From: Fagopyrum homotropicum
Lineage: Eukaryota > Streptophyta > Magnoliopsida > Caryophyllales > Polygonaceae
Assembly (NCBI GenBank): GCA_033239125.1
Contig: BSWB01000003.1
Coordinates: 138,670,320 to 138,734,319, forward strand
Direction: 5' to 3'
DNA: 64,000 bases
Of this stretch, positions 1 through 11,177 are shown in pieces (the stretch's first letter is position 1; each line of letters starts with the position of its first letter). Under the pieces are notes generated by a model. That model saw nothing but the letters and a program-made list of their open reading frames with translations. It did not search any database and was not told the origin of the DNA. A program made the translations under genes and the position numbers.

Positions 1-514
1 AATCCGGTCCAAGAAAGACATACCTCAAGTGACTAGGGAGTTGTTTAAGCTCCACAACTGGGGGTGCTTTCTGAGGGGGATCCTTGCTTCCTCCTTCTAG
101 TGGAGTAGATCTAGAAACTGGACTTTCGGAAGTATCAGTTGAAATAATCTCGCCTTCGACCTCGGTCGAGGCGCAGAGGCGTTGACCGAGGTGTTCTTCA
201 GTCGCCTCGCTTGGTCCAGAAAGTGCCTCGGTCGAGGTACTGTAACTGGAACTAACACTAGAGATCTTCGTCTCCTAGATTAGTTTCTCAGTTTTAGCTC
301 CTGGATCTTCTTCCAGTGCTTTTAAGCTCCGTATATCTGCATCACAAGAAGCATCTATACCTTCCTCCATTAAGCTAAAACTAATAACTTTCTCAAGTGG
401 ATCTTTAGTAAGGATAGAGCTCACCAATTCTCTTGATTCTTCTTCATCATAGATGTTGAAGATATCATCTCCTAGCTGCTCTCCTTTCATAGCCGCAAGT
501 AATGCGAATTCCAC
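1..514 (-). pseudogene. Athila-I pol: protease-RT linker, partial
   Basis: After a frameshift near 510-515 the reading resumes with residues resembling FNIYDEEESRELVSSI. This matches the segment after the protease in element A (FNIVEQEESREVVSSI). Beyond a stop at about 275 it continues to LKQLPSHLRYVFLG at the window edge, which corresponds to the residues just before RT in element A (LKPLPSHLKYAFLG). The stretch 150-240 is built from CCTCGGTCGAGG-type motifs, with perfect copies at 160-171 and 226-237, and lies in the variable linker. The catalytic RT domain is outside the window. Confidence 0.75.
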
Positions 515-1935
515 TTCATCTCGTCAATATTGAACCTCAATTTGGCGTTCTTACAATCCACATTGCAACCCGAAGTTGCTAGAAATGGCCTACCGAGAAT
601 GATAGGAACAGGATAATCTGCGGGAATATCAAGCACAACAAAGTCTATAGGTAAATAGAAGTTACCTAACTTAACCGGAACGTCTTCAAAAATGCCCACG
701 GGATGGGTGATGGAGCGGTCCGCCATGTATAATCGAATCTTCACCGGCTTGGGCTCTCCAAGTCCGATCTTAACACATAGCTCCAGCGGGATGATGCTCA
801 CGCTGGCTCCTAGATCGCATAGGGCTTCACAAGTGACATCCCCAACTTGAATGGGAATACAAAATGAGCCGGGATCTCTCAACTTTGATGACATATTTTC
901 CTTCATGATTTGAATAAGCTCCGAGGATTTAGATGTCATCCTTACTTCACCAAAGTCTTCCAGCTTCCTTTTCCTTGATAGGATCTCTTTCAAGAACTTC
1001 CCATAGGCGGGCATCCCTAGAATAGCATCAAGGAAAGGAATATTAATGTGTAGTTTATTCATCAAGTCAAGAAACTTACCAAAGTGCTTGTCTAGATGTG
1101 CTCTGGCCCTCGACTGGGGGAATGGAAGTGGTAGTTTGTATGTAGGAGGTGGAATATAAACTTCAGTTTCCTCCTCCGCTTTCTGTGGCTCCACCTCGGT
1201 TGGCATCTCGGCCGAAGTGTTCTTCGACTGCACCTGGACCGAGGTGGTCTTCGTCTGTACTGGCACCGACCGAGGCAATGGATCTACAGTTTTCAGTCCA
1301 CTCCTCGTCGTTATGGCCATAATCTGGCCCTTAGGGTTGCTTTCCGTTCTTGCTGGAAGCTTCCTTGGATCTCTTGGCGCTTCATTCGCCCTACTAGCAA
1401 GTTGTTGTTCAAAGGCTTTTTGTGCCTTCGAAAATGAAGTCATGGATATCTCCATAGCACTAAGCTTGATCAAGATAGCCTCCAGCACCGCATCTTTCTT
1501 CTCCGGCTGGGATGAGCTTGATCTAGGCTCCTGGCTATTTAATGGAGTAGAGAGAGAAGAAGAGGAAGAGAGGAAAGGATTAGAGGAATCATTCGAATTA
1601 GAATTAGAGTAAGGGTTACCCGAATTTTGGTTATTTGCCCTCCAATTATTTCTATTGGATCCTCTATTGTTGTTGTAGTTGTTGTTCCGGGAACCGTTGT
1701 TGTTGTTACGGTATCTATTGTTGTTCCTTGATCCTTGATCTTCCTTCTTAGTTTGAGCAACTAAGAGTTCCTTCAATTGTTTCACGTCATTCTTCAAAGA
1801 GATGAGTTGATTAGTGTTTGATGGCTTCTCTTGAAAGTTGACTTTTTTAACTCCACCTTCAACTCCTTGGTGGGAATATTTCTCCATGTGTAAAGCTTGC
1901 TTCTCTATAAACTCCCAAGCTTCGTCAATCGCCAT
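487..1935 (-). pseudogene. Athila-I gag C-terminus and retropepsin-like protease
   Basis: A 482-residue open stretch. It starts inside gag (DEAWEFIEKQALHMEKYSHQG), runs through an Asn/Arg/Gly-rich region in place of a zinc knuckle, and then through a Ser/Thr/Pro/Glu-rich linker containing TTRSGLKTVDPLP. It ends in an aspartic protease with active-site motif CDLGASVSIIP and distal motif ILGRPFLATSG. DLGAS is usual in Athila. The gag and protease parts are continuous here with no stop between them, unlike element A. The frame breaks at the left end near position 510, where homology moves to another frame. Confidence 0.85.
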
Positions 1936-2877
1936 GTCGATGAATGTACCGGCGGATAGTAGTTGAAGGTTGAACTGGGTGTTGCCGTCCAGTCCCTTGA
2001 ACTATATCTCCAACAACTCTATCTTTGGAATCCCGTGATGTGGGCAATCCAAAAGAATATCTTTAAATCTCTCCCATGACTTGGACAAGCTCTCCTTGTC
2101 CTTCATGATGAATGCATTAATCTTCCCTCTCATTTCAGCGGTTTTAGAGGGGGGAAAGAATTTAGTCAAGAATTCCGTCGTCATCTTCTCCCAAGTGTTG
2201 ATTTTTCCTGGAGGAAGAGATTGATACCAAGTAAGAGCTCTATCTTTTAAAGAAAAGTAAAAAGGTCTTAGCTTGTAATTGTTGTTTGCTATTCTTGAAG
2301 GTCTCCATCAAGATCTCATAGTTTTGTAGATGTTGATGCGGAGATTCCTTCTCTAGCCCTCCAAACTAGCATTGGCGAATAATGGAAAGAACTTGTGGTC
2401 GAAGTTCGTAGTCATGGTCCGCCGGATCTCCTTGGTTAACTCCAGGACGCCTCAGTTGTTGATTGGGGTCCATCCTTTGCCCTAGGGTTTGCGGGATTCC
2501 TACAAAAAGAGCGCCTCGGACTGGTATCCGAGGTGGAAGTACATCGGCCGGGGCAACAGGTGCTGGGACCTGCCTCGGTCGAGGGTCTGGAATTGGATCC
2601 TACCTCGGTCGAGGATCTGGGTTCGGTCGAGGTAGATACTGGTCTCGTAAAGCTGCCATATCTGCTTCGATCGCTTCAGTCCTGGTGCGAGTTTCTTCTT
2701 TCTCCATCCTCAGTTCTTCCCTGCTGAGGCGTAGCTGTTCTAACACCTCCTTCAATTCGGCTTCAAGATCGCGATTGTCTTGGTTGGCCATCTTCGCTTC
2801 TCTCAAGCGTGTTTGTATGTCTTTTCTGGTTCGGGATCGTAAGGAACGATTTCCTTTCCAGCGCGGGTTCTTCGCAT
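1936..2877 (-). pseudogene. Athila-I gag N-terminal half, frameshifted
   Basis: The ATG at 2877 starts MRRTRAGKEIVPYDPEPEK, which parallels MRRSRGKDLAPFDPEPEK of element A. The frame shifts near 2822 into MANQDNRDLEAELKEVLEQL, a Glu/Arg-rich likely coiled coil. It then meets stops near 2600 and 2270 before the conserved capsid piece TEFLTKFFPPSKTAEMRGKI at 2002-2184. The region 2510-2640 is packed with CCTCGGTCGAGG motifs, with perfect copies at 2573-2584 and 2603-2614. Several separate lesions mean no functional capsid protein can be made. Confidence 0.8.
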
Positions 2878-2984
2878 AAACCTAAGAAAAAGAACCTGCG
2901 AAAAGTCACTCAAGTAGAGTGGTTAGTAGAAACGGGGGGCTAGTGCCCCAAAAGCATACCGCAACCGGCTCGGTCTAGACCAAG
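2878..2984 (-). other. Athila-I leader between primer-binding site and gag
   Basis: About 107 bp of untranslated leader. I see no ORF or other element in it. Confidence 0.6.
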
Positions 2985-3002
2985 TCCCCGGCAACAGCGC
3001 CA
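2985..3002 (-). other. Primer-binding site (tRNA-Asp) of Athila-I
   Basis: The plus strand reads TCCCCGGCAACAGCGCCA. This equals the 3' end of plant tRNA-Asp(GUC) including CCA, apart from one mismatch (A for G). It lies 6 bp inside the LTR end, the usual place for priming of minus-strand DNA. Confidence 0.85.
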
Positions 3003-3008
3003 AAAACT

Positions 3009-4757
3009 TGTTCGCTCCTAACGGTGTGTGCAAGCTTTAAATTTATAACCCTAGATGTAAGCTTAAGACAAGGATGCGAACCCGCAGTGTACGGGTCAAT
3101 CGTAGTAAAAGCAAGGAATTGCAGGGGTCGATCACAGGGATTTGTGAAACAAAGTCGATATAGGTAAGCTAATGTCGCAACTAACCACGAAAGCGATTAA
3201 AACAATCAAAGATGATAAAAAGTCAATTAAGGAAATATGCAATTCTAGGGATTAAAGCATCTAGTTGTGGTTCCTACTCAAGATCTAAAGATAAGTGGAC
3301 AAAGCTGAGATTTTGCAAAGGGAAGGTGTTACTAAAGTAGAATAGATCACCGGGTTAGTCTCAATACTCACTAATCCCAAACCGTAACTCCTATTACAGG
3401 GTAAGTCTCAAGGAATTAAGGTAAAGAACTATAACCTCAAACTAACACTCCAACTAAGGGAATAGAATCAACCTTTACCGGGTAAGTCTCAGGCTAACTC
3501 ACAAAGATGGAATGAAAGCACACTCAAACCCCAATAAAGGTTAAACCTTTATTACCTACACTTATGATCTTTGGTAAACAAACAAAGGAATTACCGGGTA
3601 AGTCTCATCCTAGGCTTGCATTGAACCAGGAAAGGTATAATAAGAATAGGATTTGGCAAACTCTAACACTTAACTCTCAGTTTCGGATCAGAAAAGTCAC
3701 CTCGGTCAGAAGAATTCCACCCCGGCCGAGATGTTCATCGACTGAGCGAGATGCTTTAGGGTTAAGGATAAAGACTCGAGCTTTTAGGGTCCTACTGTGA
3801 TTAAGATTATTCTATCATTGTTTTTCCCACAACTTTCAGCCAATCACCCTAGAATCGCATAAGGAAATTAGCAACTCATCATCATGAAAGCAATAATCAA
3901 ATATAAGGGAAGAGAATGAATATTTGAACACAAAAACCTTAAGCACAAGGCTTCAATAACTGAATTAAATAAACAAATCAGCGTTCCTTGGATCACAAAT
4001 CCAACGAGACAATCAAACAAAAGGGAATCTAATAAAGTCTTACAAATCCCCTTAAAAAGCTATAACAAGCTATCAACTTCCTTCCTTCAATCTTCAAAAA
4101 GGTTCTTCAAATCTCCCAACTATAGTGGGATAATACGGCTGCTCTAGGCACGATCGGTGGTATAGCATGATCTGGATTTGTGGAAAATCCAACCCTTTTT
4201 ATAGGAAAATTACCCTCGAAAGATAAGATATCTTAGAAAGATCTTTTCCCATAAAAATAGGTAAAATATATGGGCTAATTTATCTTCTTCCTTCCAGGAA
4301 TCCAGCCCAAAAATATAAGATCCACTTTCCAAAGATAAAAGATCTCAACCAAGAATAAAATATCCTTGCCGCGTCCAAGGTGTTCGCCTCGGTCGAGTCA
4401 GCTCCTCTGGATCACCTCGGTCGAGGTGACTCTGTAGTCAACCGAGGTGAATCACAACTGAATGTGAAATCTCTCAAATCTGGTCCAAAGTGAATCTCTA
4501 ATCCAATTCCATGATTCCTGGATTCTTCCTTAAGCTCCTAAATGTAGCTCCAATGACTACTTAGCTCCTTTTTGCTCCATTTTGGTCCAAATGTGCCATT
4601 TTACCTACGATTACAACGAAACTTGGTGTAGACCTCGATTCCCGCAAAGGTAGATGAAACGACAATATAATCTCATAATATACATCCAAACATGCAGATT
4701 ATTGAAGATAAAATGTCTAAACAGGTCCCAAAATATAGACTATAATTCATGCTATCA
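3009..4757 (-). repeat. 5' LTR of Athila-I (1,749 bp)
   Basis: On the minus strand it begins TGATAGCATGAATTATAG and ends GAGCGAACA, just before the primer-binding site, giving TG...CA ends. It is related to the family II LTRs, sharing the end GCGAACA, the conserved CGAACCCGCAGTGTACGG block and a start like TAGCATGAA. It differs in its dispersed GC motif: CCTCGGTCGAGG clusters lie at 4380-4450 and 3698-3760. A TATA box is at 4196-4203. Confidence 0.85.
4196..4203 (-). promoter_or_regulatory. Putative TATA box in Athila-I LTR
   Basis: TATAAAAA on the minus strand, about 555 bp into the LTR. The nearest CCTCGGTCGAGG cluster is roughly 180-250 bp upstream. Confidence 0.5.
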
Positions 4758-5005
4758 AGGATCAACAAAACCAACAACAGCAACCCCGTCAAGGTAAGTA
4801 TCAAACAACTGAAGATATGTTGCAGGTTTTGACTAAACACTTTGCTACTCATGTCCAAACAACAGAATCCAGCATCAAGAACCTTGAAAAACAGGTTGGT
4901 CAAATGGCGGAAGCCATCACAAGGATTGAAACTAGGTCCTCCGAAGGATTGCCTTCACAAACGGTTATCAACCCAAAGGTGATGCTGGAGGAGGCTCAAT
5001 CATAG
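4758..5005 (+). pseudogene. Gag C-terminal fragment, family IV Athila
   Basis: Open from 4760 in the frame DQQNQQQQPRQGKYQTTEDM, followed by LQVLTKHFATHVQTTESSIK, which is almost identical to gag at 47100-47564. The Q-rich stretch is intact here, whereas the full element carries stops in it. The left side is cut by insertion of Athila-I and the right side by the pol deletion. Only a helical segment of gag, likely coiled coil, remains. Confidence 0.8.
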
Positions 5006-5051
5006 AGGAAGAGTCCTTACGTCGAGTGAACGACGTAAAACAAAGGCGCTG

Positions 5052-5069
5052 TTCGGGAGGCAACCTGAA
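5052..5069 (+). other. Conserved post-pol hairpin, loop AGGCAA
   Basis: TTCGGG-AGGCAA-CCTGAA folds into a 6-bp stem with one G-U wobble and a 6-nt loop. The same loop with different, still complementary stems follows integrase in the other Athila elements here. Confidence 0.65.
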
Positions 5070-5079
5070 GGAATAAGAA

Positions 5080-5848
5080 CAGGAGTTTTTGTCGAGGAAA
5101 CCGCCCCTGCGGCTGGATGACCCCGCCCCCGCTGTGACACTCTTGCCCAACGCCACCCCCGGCGTTGAGCCACCGTCTGCAAACATATTGGCCACCGCCC
5201 CCGCAGTGACACCACACGCCCCTGCGGCGGCCATCCTTGACACTCATCCTCAGCACCGCCCCCGGCGCTGAGGCTGTGTACCCCCTCTTCCTTGTCACTG
5301 CCCCTACGTTGACCAACGCCGCCCCTGCGGTTTTATTAAGGAAAGAAAAAAATGCACTTCCCAAAATTAACCTATAACTACCGCCCTTTATATCCCCTCT
5401 CTATTCACTCATCGAACCCTAATCCACCTCACCTCCCCACGCCCCTGCGCCCTCCGGAAACTCTCGCAGCGCCCTGTCCAGACGCTCTTGCGCCACCTCC
5501 GGAGACCTATCCTCAACCGCCCCTCTGCGACACCAGCCCTCACCACCATACACAAACAACATCCCCTCAACCCTCTCACTCACCAACACCCTCGCCCCTC
5601 CACTGCCCCTCCTCCGGTGAAACCTACACCGACAAAGACAACGCCGGAACAACCCCAGCAACACAACCTTCGCCGACTCCCAAATCGCCCTCTACTCTTC
5701 GCCCGCCCCTGCGCCTGCAAGCTCCCGCACCTGCGCCTCACCGCCCCTGCGCCTGCTTCAGCCGCCCCTGCGGAAAACTCAATAGAAGGTTTGTCTCTTT
5801 TAAAATTTTCTGAAATTTCTAATTACTTTGCTTATTCAACTGCAAGTA
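5080..5848 (+). promoter_or_regulatory. GC-motif array and candidate promoter ahead of the third ORF (family IV)
   Basis: Perfect copies of CCGCCCCTGCGG occur at 5101-5112, 5319-5330 and 5762-5773, with many near copies between. A TATA-like TTTATAT is at 5387-5393, followed by a pyrimidine-rich leader containing CGAACCCTAATCC. The stretch 5352-5813 is open and proline-rich in two frames, but the related copy at 42298-42880 does not keep the same frame, so I read it as untranslated. Confidence 0.5.
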
Positions 5849-7191
5849 ATGGATGACCAGAGGAAATATAAGTTGACAGAAGCTAAGAAGGAACGGTATA
5901 GGATCGTACAAGGTCGGGATGTGTATGCAACCCGGTTTCTGGACGTTCCTACGTTGGAACGTTTGGGCATGTTGGAGAGCATGCTGGAATTCCTAAACAA
6001 CGCTGGGCTTGGTGATTTTCTGATAACGAGCGCTCCAACATATCCCGAGCTCAGCCGCCAGTTCATTGCCACATTCAAAATGGAAACGGTGGACCACGGT
6101 TGTGTTGGACTTCATTCAAGTTCAACAAACGGAAGTATACATTGGACTACAACCAGCTGCAGGAGGCATTAGGGGTGACTATAGCCGCTTCCGACAACTG
6201 GTGGGAACCCATCCCGACACCCGACTTGATGGAGTTCTGGCAGGCCGCCACCAAATCTGAGTTTCATGTAGGGGGTGAGTACTCAAACAAATTCACTCAC
6301 CCCTGTTTGAGGCTCATATCGAAGATCTTTATAAGGGTTTTCTGTGGAAACAAGGAGGAGAATAAGGTCGCTCTCAAGGACCTTCCATTGCTATATGTCT
6401 GCCTCCCCACGAACGACTGGGTACCAGATTGGCCATACATCTTCCTTACCGCTTTGAAGCGGATTAGGAAGAATGAGCCACGAGACATTGTGGGAGGGGG
6501 GGTCATCTCCTTGTTTGCTGCACGGGTGATGGATCTCCTTGCCTTGGAGGACGGACTAGAGGCCCCACTGTATACGGAGGGTATGTTGAGGAGGTGTAGG
6601 CTCCTCAGGAGGGACGGGGAGAACCTCTTTTGTCTCTCTGTAGTAGATGGGAGTCACATTACATACCTCCCCCGGCGCCTTCCACTGGGAGACGAGCTCT
6701 CCGAGTTGTACTTACTAGCTAACCCCGTTCCGCCGAGACGGCCTCAGGAGGATATTGTTGGAAGATATGCTGCAGGCTCCAGCCGGTCCCCGGTCACTGA
6801 TGAGGAGATGCCTACTGCAGCACGGGTCGACAGTCAAGCCATGGAGAGTCTTCAGGCTCAGATGGCAGCATTGACCACACAGCATCAGGCATGGCACACC
6901 AAGTACCAGCGGTCCATGCTTGAGCAGCAGCAGGCGTGGCATTCCAGCTTTGCCTCCTCCATGACCACTCACTTCGACCGTCGACAAGATGCTTGGCAGG
7001 CGGCTCATCAGCAGCAGTTGGAGACTCGGCAACTGGCTTGGCAAGCTAGCTACGAGACTTCATTTAGAGAGAGGATGGAGGCTCAGGAGGGCCGCATCGA
7101 CACACTCTACCGCCGGCAGGAGCACTTCTTCCGCAATTTTCCTTACCCACCGGAGGAGGGTCCAGGTGGTCCATCCGGACCACCCCACTGA
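5849..7191 (+). pseudogene. Athila-type third ORF (ORF1/env-position protein), frameshifted
   Basis: Plant-specific retrotransposon protein of the ATHILA ORF family; its biochemical role is not established. ATG at 5849 gives MDDQRKYKLTEAKKERYRIV, then GRDVYATRFLDVPTLERLGM. A 1-base deletion near 6110, relative to the copy at 42060, moves the frame, after which it stays open to 7191 (KYTLDYNQLQEALGVT, NKEENKVALKDLPLLYVCLP, VGGGVISLFAARVMDL). The C-terminus is a long Gln/Trp/Ala-rich repeat-like region with AWHTKYQRS, AWHSSFASS, AWQAAHQQQ and AWQASYETS units of about 20-24 residues, probably coiled coil. I see no signal peptide. Confidence 0.75.
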
Positions 7192-7608
7192 GTGGTACAC
7201 TTCTCTTCCCTTTCCCACATTTATCTTTGACTCATTTCCACTTTGAGGGCAAAGTGATCTTCAAGTATAGGGGAGGGATATATCATTGTTTGTACAGTTT
7301 CATTTGACTTGTTTTGAGTTGTTTTGTTTTGAGTTATTTTGAATTTAGTTTGAAATTCATAAAAAAAAAGAAAAAAAAATAAGAAAAAGCCAAAGAAAAT
7401 GAAAAAAAAGGCATGAAAAATCCTTAGATAAACCGAAAACCCGAAACGACGGTTTAGGCAAAAAGAAGGTAGTCCGACCAACCTTAGGTTGATGCAAAAT
7501 TGGACTTGAGTGATGTGAGTACAAGTGAGATCATCAAAAGAAGAAGAGTGGCAAGGTGAAAACCCGAAAGGGTGCCTTGGCAAAATGCGCGACACCGAGT
7601 GTAGGTTT
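7192..7608 (+). other. Partial 3' untranslated region of the family IV fragment
   Basis: It matches the reverse complement of about 40580-40985. It contains an A-rich run at 7362-7410 and an imperfect palindrome at 7477-7493 (ACCAACCTTAGGTTGAT). It is broken at 7609 by the family II LTR. Confidence 0.75.
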
Positions 7609-9371
7609 TGTTAGCATGAAATATTGTGATATTTTAGGCACGTTTTCTAATCGTATTTGATTCATATTGATAGTCTTGGATTGATCTTTATGCATATGTG
7701 AGCTAGTATTGCCTATATTGTCGATATGGATGTCTACACTAGTTCTATGTTGATTATAGGTGATTTGGAGCTATTTCCGAACGGAATCGAGCAAAGGAGA
7801 GTTGAGTTGATATGTCCATAGATCGAGGACACTTTTTGGAAGCAATTTGGAGTCTTAGATTGAGGAATGCACGAGTTTAGGGAAGAATCACGTTCTTACC
7901 CTAAATTACGCCCTAAAATACGGCCGGAATCCAAACCACGTTCAGAATTACGGCCGTGGATTTGGAGTCAAAAATTCATGTTCATTCTAGAAGATATTAC
8001 GGCCGTGGAACTAACCGTAATTGTTTCCACGCTCTAAATTACGGTCGTGGAATCTTCCACGACCGTGATCTTGGCGAATCTTTTCGCCACACTTCGAAGC
8101 CATGATCTTTTGAAGATTGGGCCGGGCCGACACTTTGCCCTGCATTATAAAAAGACGGAAGAAAGGAGATTCCGTCATGCTCGCTTACAATCATCGCTTA
8201 CACATTAACGCATATGCCTGCTTAGGATCGCTTAGCAACACACAAACCCTCATCTTAGAGGTATTTGGGAGATCTCATTGGAGATCAAAGTTCGTATTGG
8301 AGAGTTGCTCAAAACTCGCACTTTTAGTGGATATTGCTGTTGTGATCTTCGGATTTGTGAAAGATCGAAGTTCTTGGAAGGTTTTGCAAGAAGATCTCTC
8401 TTCTTGTTTAGGTTTGATTTCGAAACGGATTGACATCCCGTTTCTCTTCTTTCCTAAGGTTGTGATTGTTTACTCCGTTTTGGATCTTTTGATAAACACT
8501 TGTTCTTGATTGTGATCTTGAGATTCATTTGAAGATTATTGATAGTTCTTGAAAGTTTACATCTTTTATCCTTTATTTCTTGAATTGATATCAATATGAC
8601 TGTTATTGGCTAAAAACCCTTAACAATTCTAAGGTGAAGGGTTGATAGTTGTGGCATAGGTGATGATAGATCGATCGCAAACAGATTAGACCCTGAGAGT
8701 TAGAGAGAATCGTCGACAACCCTAAATTACGGGCTGTTCTTGAGTTCCACGACCGTGGAATCTCAAGATCCAACCGTAATTTCCCTCTAGTTTACGAGCC
8801 GGCTTTTACTTTAATCCAAAGTTAAAGATTTGCTTTAGCTTAGTTTAGACTTGTCTTTTCTAGGTGGTAGTGAAGCCTCAACAACCTCTACCTCGATTGT
8901 GAGCCTCAACAACCTCAATCGGTTAAGTTAGTCTTGATCTTTAGATTATAAGTTTGGGTATTTGATACTAATCCTCGTCTTTAGAATCTTTCTATATTGA
9001 GCCTCAACAACCTGTATAGGGAGTGTCTTTTAGGTGAGTTACATAAGGTTTTTGGAACCTCAACCGTACGATTACCTTACATTAGTATACCTTTGCATAT
9101 CTCTACTCTGTCTTTACATCATTAGTATATCTTGAATCTATTGCCGCAACTGGATACCCGGAACTTTAGGATTGTTGTTTTCCCAATATCTGCAAAACTC
9201 CCATATTTACTTGCTTGATAACCTGCAATCGAGTTCGTTCCACCCAAATCCCTGTGTTCGATACTCTGGAATTCTTGCTTAACTACGTCGATCCGTACAC
9301 TGCGGGTTCGCTTGCTTGATTCTAGTTTTATAAATTTAAAACTTATTTGCACACACCTCTAGGGGCGAACA
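7609..9371 (+). repeat. Family II Athila LTR (1,763 bp), plus strand
   Basis: It starts TGTTAGCATGAAATATTG and ends GGGGCGAACA. It is homologous, in reverse orientation, to 34631-36368 and 57676-59426. The left flank is family IV 3' sequence. The right flank is a stub of a tRNA-Asp primer-binding site, so this is a 5' LTR whose interior has been deleted. CCACGGCCGTGG-type motifs cluster at 7900-8085 and 8715-8785. The first two bases are TG here but TA in the other two copies. Confidence 0.85.
8146..8153 (+). promoter_or_regulatory. Putative TATA box in family II LTR
   Basis: TATAAAAA, about 540 bp into the LTR and about 65 bp downstream of the first CCACGGCCGTGG-type cluster. Confidence 0.55.
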
Positions 9372-9377
9372 AGTTTT

Positions 9378-9385
9378 TGGCGCCA
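9378..9385 (+). other. Truncated tRNA-Asp primer-binding site
   Basis: TGGCGCCA is the start of the expected 17-18 nt site. The sequence then switches to the 3' untranslated region of element A on the opposite strand. The break marks an illegitimate join between a plus-strand family II element and minus-strand element A. Confidence 0.7.
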
Positions 9386-10595
9386 CAATTTTGTCCTCGA
9401 TCAACTTCCCTCAAGTGTATATTTTCTCCATCTTTTCTTTCTCTTCTTTTTCCTTCACTTATTTTTGAGACAATGGCATTGGTGTACAAAAGCCGAAACC
9501 TTGGTGATTAGCCGTCCTCGGGCTTTTTCTATTTTTCGAGGTGCATCCACACCGGGCACACATACCAAAGCTCGTTAGGACTATCGGTTTATTTGACTTT
9601 GGCAAGGCACCAACACCCGATTATGTAAAGTGTGCCGAGTTACTTGTCATTTAAACCAATGTCCCCAAACCTATTTTTTTGTCTACACTTTCACAACAAA
9701 TTCAGCATTATATTCATGTCATTCTTTCATCAACATCTTCACCCCACACTTGTTTTTCACACACATCAACACACTAACATGCTCCTATTCCCGGATGGGT
9801 CAAAAGAGGTCAAATTTATATCAATTTAGGTGCTCAAACATCATGATCAAGATGAGAAGAAGAAGAAAGATGAATTGCCTCATTCATTCCTAGATGGTGT
9901 GTAAGAACTAGCATGTAATTTCGACTTTCAATACTCAATCCATTCTAGGCAAACATCATGATCACAAATCATTCATGGGATTCAAGAGAAGTACTTCAAG
10001 TCCACATATGCCATTCATAAATTTAACACATAAGGCCATCCATAGCCAATCCACAAGATGAGATTCATCATTAGGGTCATATCCAAGCCTAGAAAGCACG
10101 AAAATTTTTAAATTTTCTGATTTTTTGGATTTTTTTGAAATGAGTATGTACAATGCAAGACATGTGATAATATTAAACTACCCTAGATGCTAATCATGCA
10201 AAAGATCATGCAAACCCCACCCCATACTTAGAAACACATTGTCCCCAATGTGTAAATGAAGTAAAGAAGAGTGAATGAAGGTTCTCACAATGTAAAAATG
10301 GTTTGCTATGGTATTTGGGATTTCTCAAGTGGAATTTATGTTGGATGATCCTATCAACAATGGTAGAGAGCTCTAGGTGTTCATCAAAGTGTCGGAACCC
10401 GCGCTAGGCACCGCTAGCCGTCCAAGTTCCGCGTCCGCTCCACCCATAATTGATGAGGGGTTCATCGTCATCATTCACATGCCATGCAAGGCTTCCAATG
10501 CTACCAAGATTCTAGCACACTCAGAAAGCACACCAAACACACAAAAAACAGAAAAATCAAAAACAAAAACAAAACAAAAGAGGGAAAACGTTACC
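9386..10595 (-). other. 3' untranslated region of element A, truncated
   Basis: Colinear with 20311-21490 of element B but ending about 400 bp short of where its 3' LTR would start. It contains the conserved 3' block at about 9545-9665 (GACTTTGGCAAGGCACC, GCCGAGTTACTTGTC). Short ORFs on the plus strand here are antisense to the element. Confidence 0.75.
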
Positions 10596-10613
10596 AATGG
10601 GTTGCCTCCCATT
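10596..10613 (-). other. Conserved post-pol hairpin, element A
   Basis: In element sense: AATGGG-AGGCAA-CCCATT. It has a perfect 6-bp stem and 6-nt loop and lies 45 nt after the pol stop codon. Confidence 0.7.
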
Positions 10614-10658
10614 AAGCGCTTCTTTAAGGTCATTAACTTGACCAAACTCAGGGGCGTC

Positions 10659-11174
10659 TCATTCTAGGTGAAGTGGGGCAATCATATCCACCGGAGCTCC
10701 CGGGACATACTTCTTTAACCGGTGCCCATTCACCTTCAAATCTCCACAATGCTCCCCTCCTATCTCAATAGCTCCATGGGGGAAGATCTTTTTCACCACA
10801 TATGGCCCGGTCCATCTTGATTTTAGCTTTCCGGGGAAGAGCCGCAGCCTTGAGTTGAAGAGAAGGACAAGGTCGCCATTACTCAACTCCTTCGGCATGA
10901 GGCGCTTGTCATGCCACCGTTTGGTCCTCTCCTTGTAAATCCGGGAATTCTCATAAGCATCCAACCGGATCTCCTCAAGGGCATTCATATCAAGCAACCT
11001 CTTCTCTCCCGCCTCCTTGAGGTCAAAATTTAGCCACTTAATGGCCCAATAAGCTCTATGCTCCATCTCTACCAGAAGGTGGCAAGACTTTCCATAGACT
11101 AACTTGTAGGGAGTGGTGCCAATAGGTGTCTTGAAGGCGGTTCTATATGCCCACAAGGCATCATCGAGCTTCAT
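10659..11174 (-). pseudogene. Element A integrase C-terminal part
   Basis: It starts MKLDDALWAYRTAFKTPIGT and runs through GKSCHLLVEMEHRAYWA, then a charged region, to the GPY/F-like end FPGKLKSRWTGPYVVKKIFP. It is one reading frame with the upstream integrase, separated only by a TAG at 11175-11177 where copy B has Trp (KDWAMKL). The frame ends at TGA 10659-10661. The C-terminal domain is otherwise complete. Confidence 0.85.
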
Positions 11175-11177
11175 AGC

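Larger units (their letters stand above)
1..4757 (-). mobile_element. Athila-I: 5' part of an Athila-clade Ty3/gypsy retrotransposon, cut by the window edge
   Basis: On the minus strand the order is LTR, tRNA-Asp primer-binding site, gag, protease and the linker leading to reverse transcriptase, so the element is read right to left and its RT lies off the left edge. The DLGAS protease and the gag signature CPHHGIPKIELLEI place it in the Athila clade. Its right end abuts plus-strand gag of another Athila family at 4758, which makes it a nested insertion. The first flanking bases, AGGAT, would be the target duplication. The coding part carries frameshifts, so this copy is dead. Confidence 0.9.
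4758..7608 (+). mobile_element. Family IV Athila fragment with pol deleted
   Basis: The fragment is colinear with the minus-strand element at 38798-50001 but has lost everything between gag and the region after integrase. The end of gag (4758-5005) is joined near 4978-5000 to the post-integrase spacer, where both parental sequences read close to TGCTGGAGGA, so microhomology-mediated deletion is likely. The spacer, the third ORF (5849-7191) and part of the 3' untranslated region follow, up to the family II LTR inserted at 7609. Confidence 0.85.

Noticed and set aside
1217..1612. 131-codon plus-strand ORF
   Set aside because: Antisense to gag-protease of Athila-I, which has clear homology on the other strand.
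5352..5856. Long proline-rich ORFs, similar in look to 42213-42879
   Set aside because: They result from CCGCCCCTGCGG repeats and C-rich leader. The two copies do not keep one frame.
5849..7191. Calling the third ORF a true envelope gene
   Set aside because: No convincing signal peptide, transmembrane segment or cleavage site is visible in any of the three copies. Only the position resembles env.
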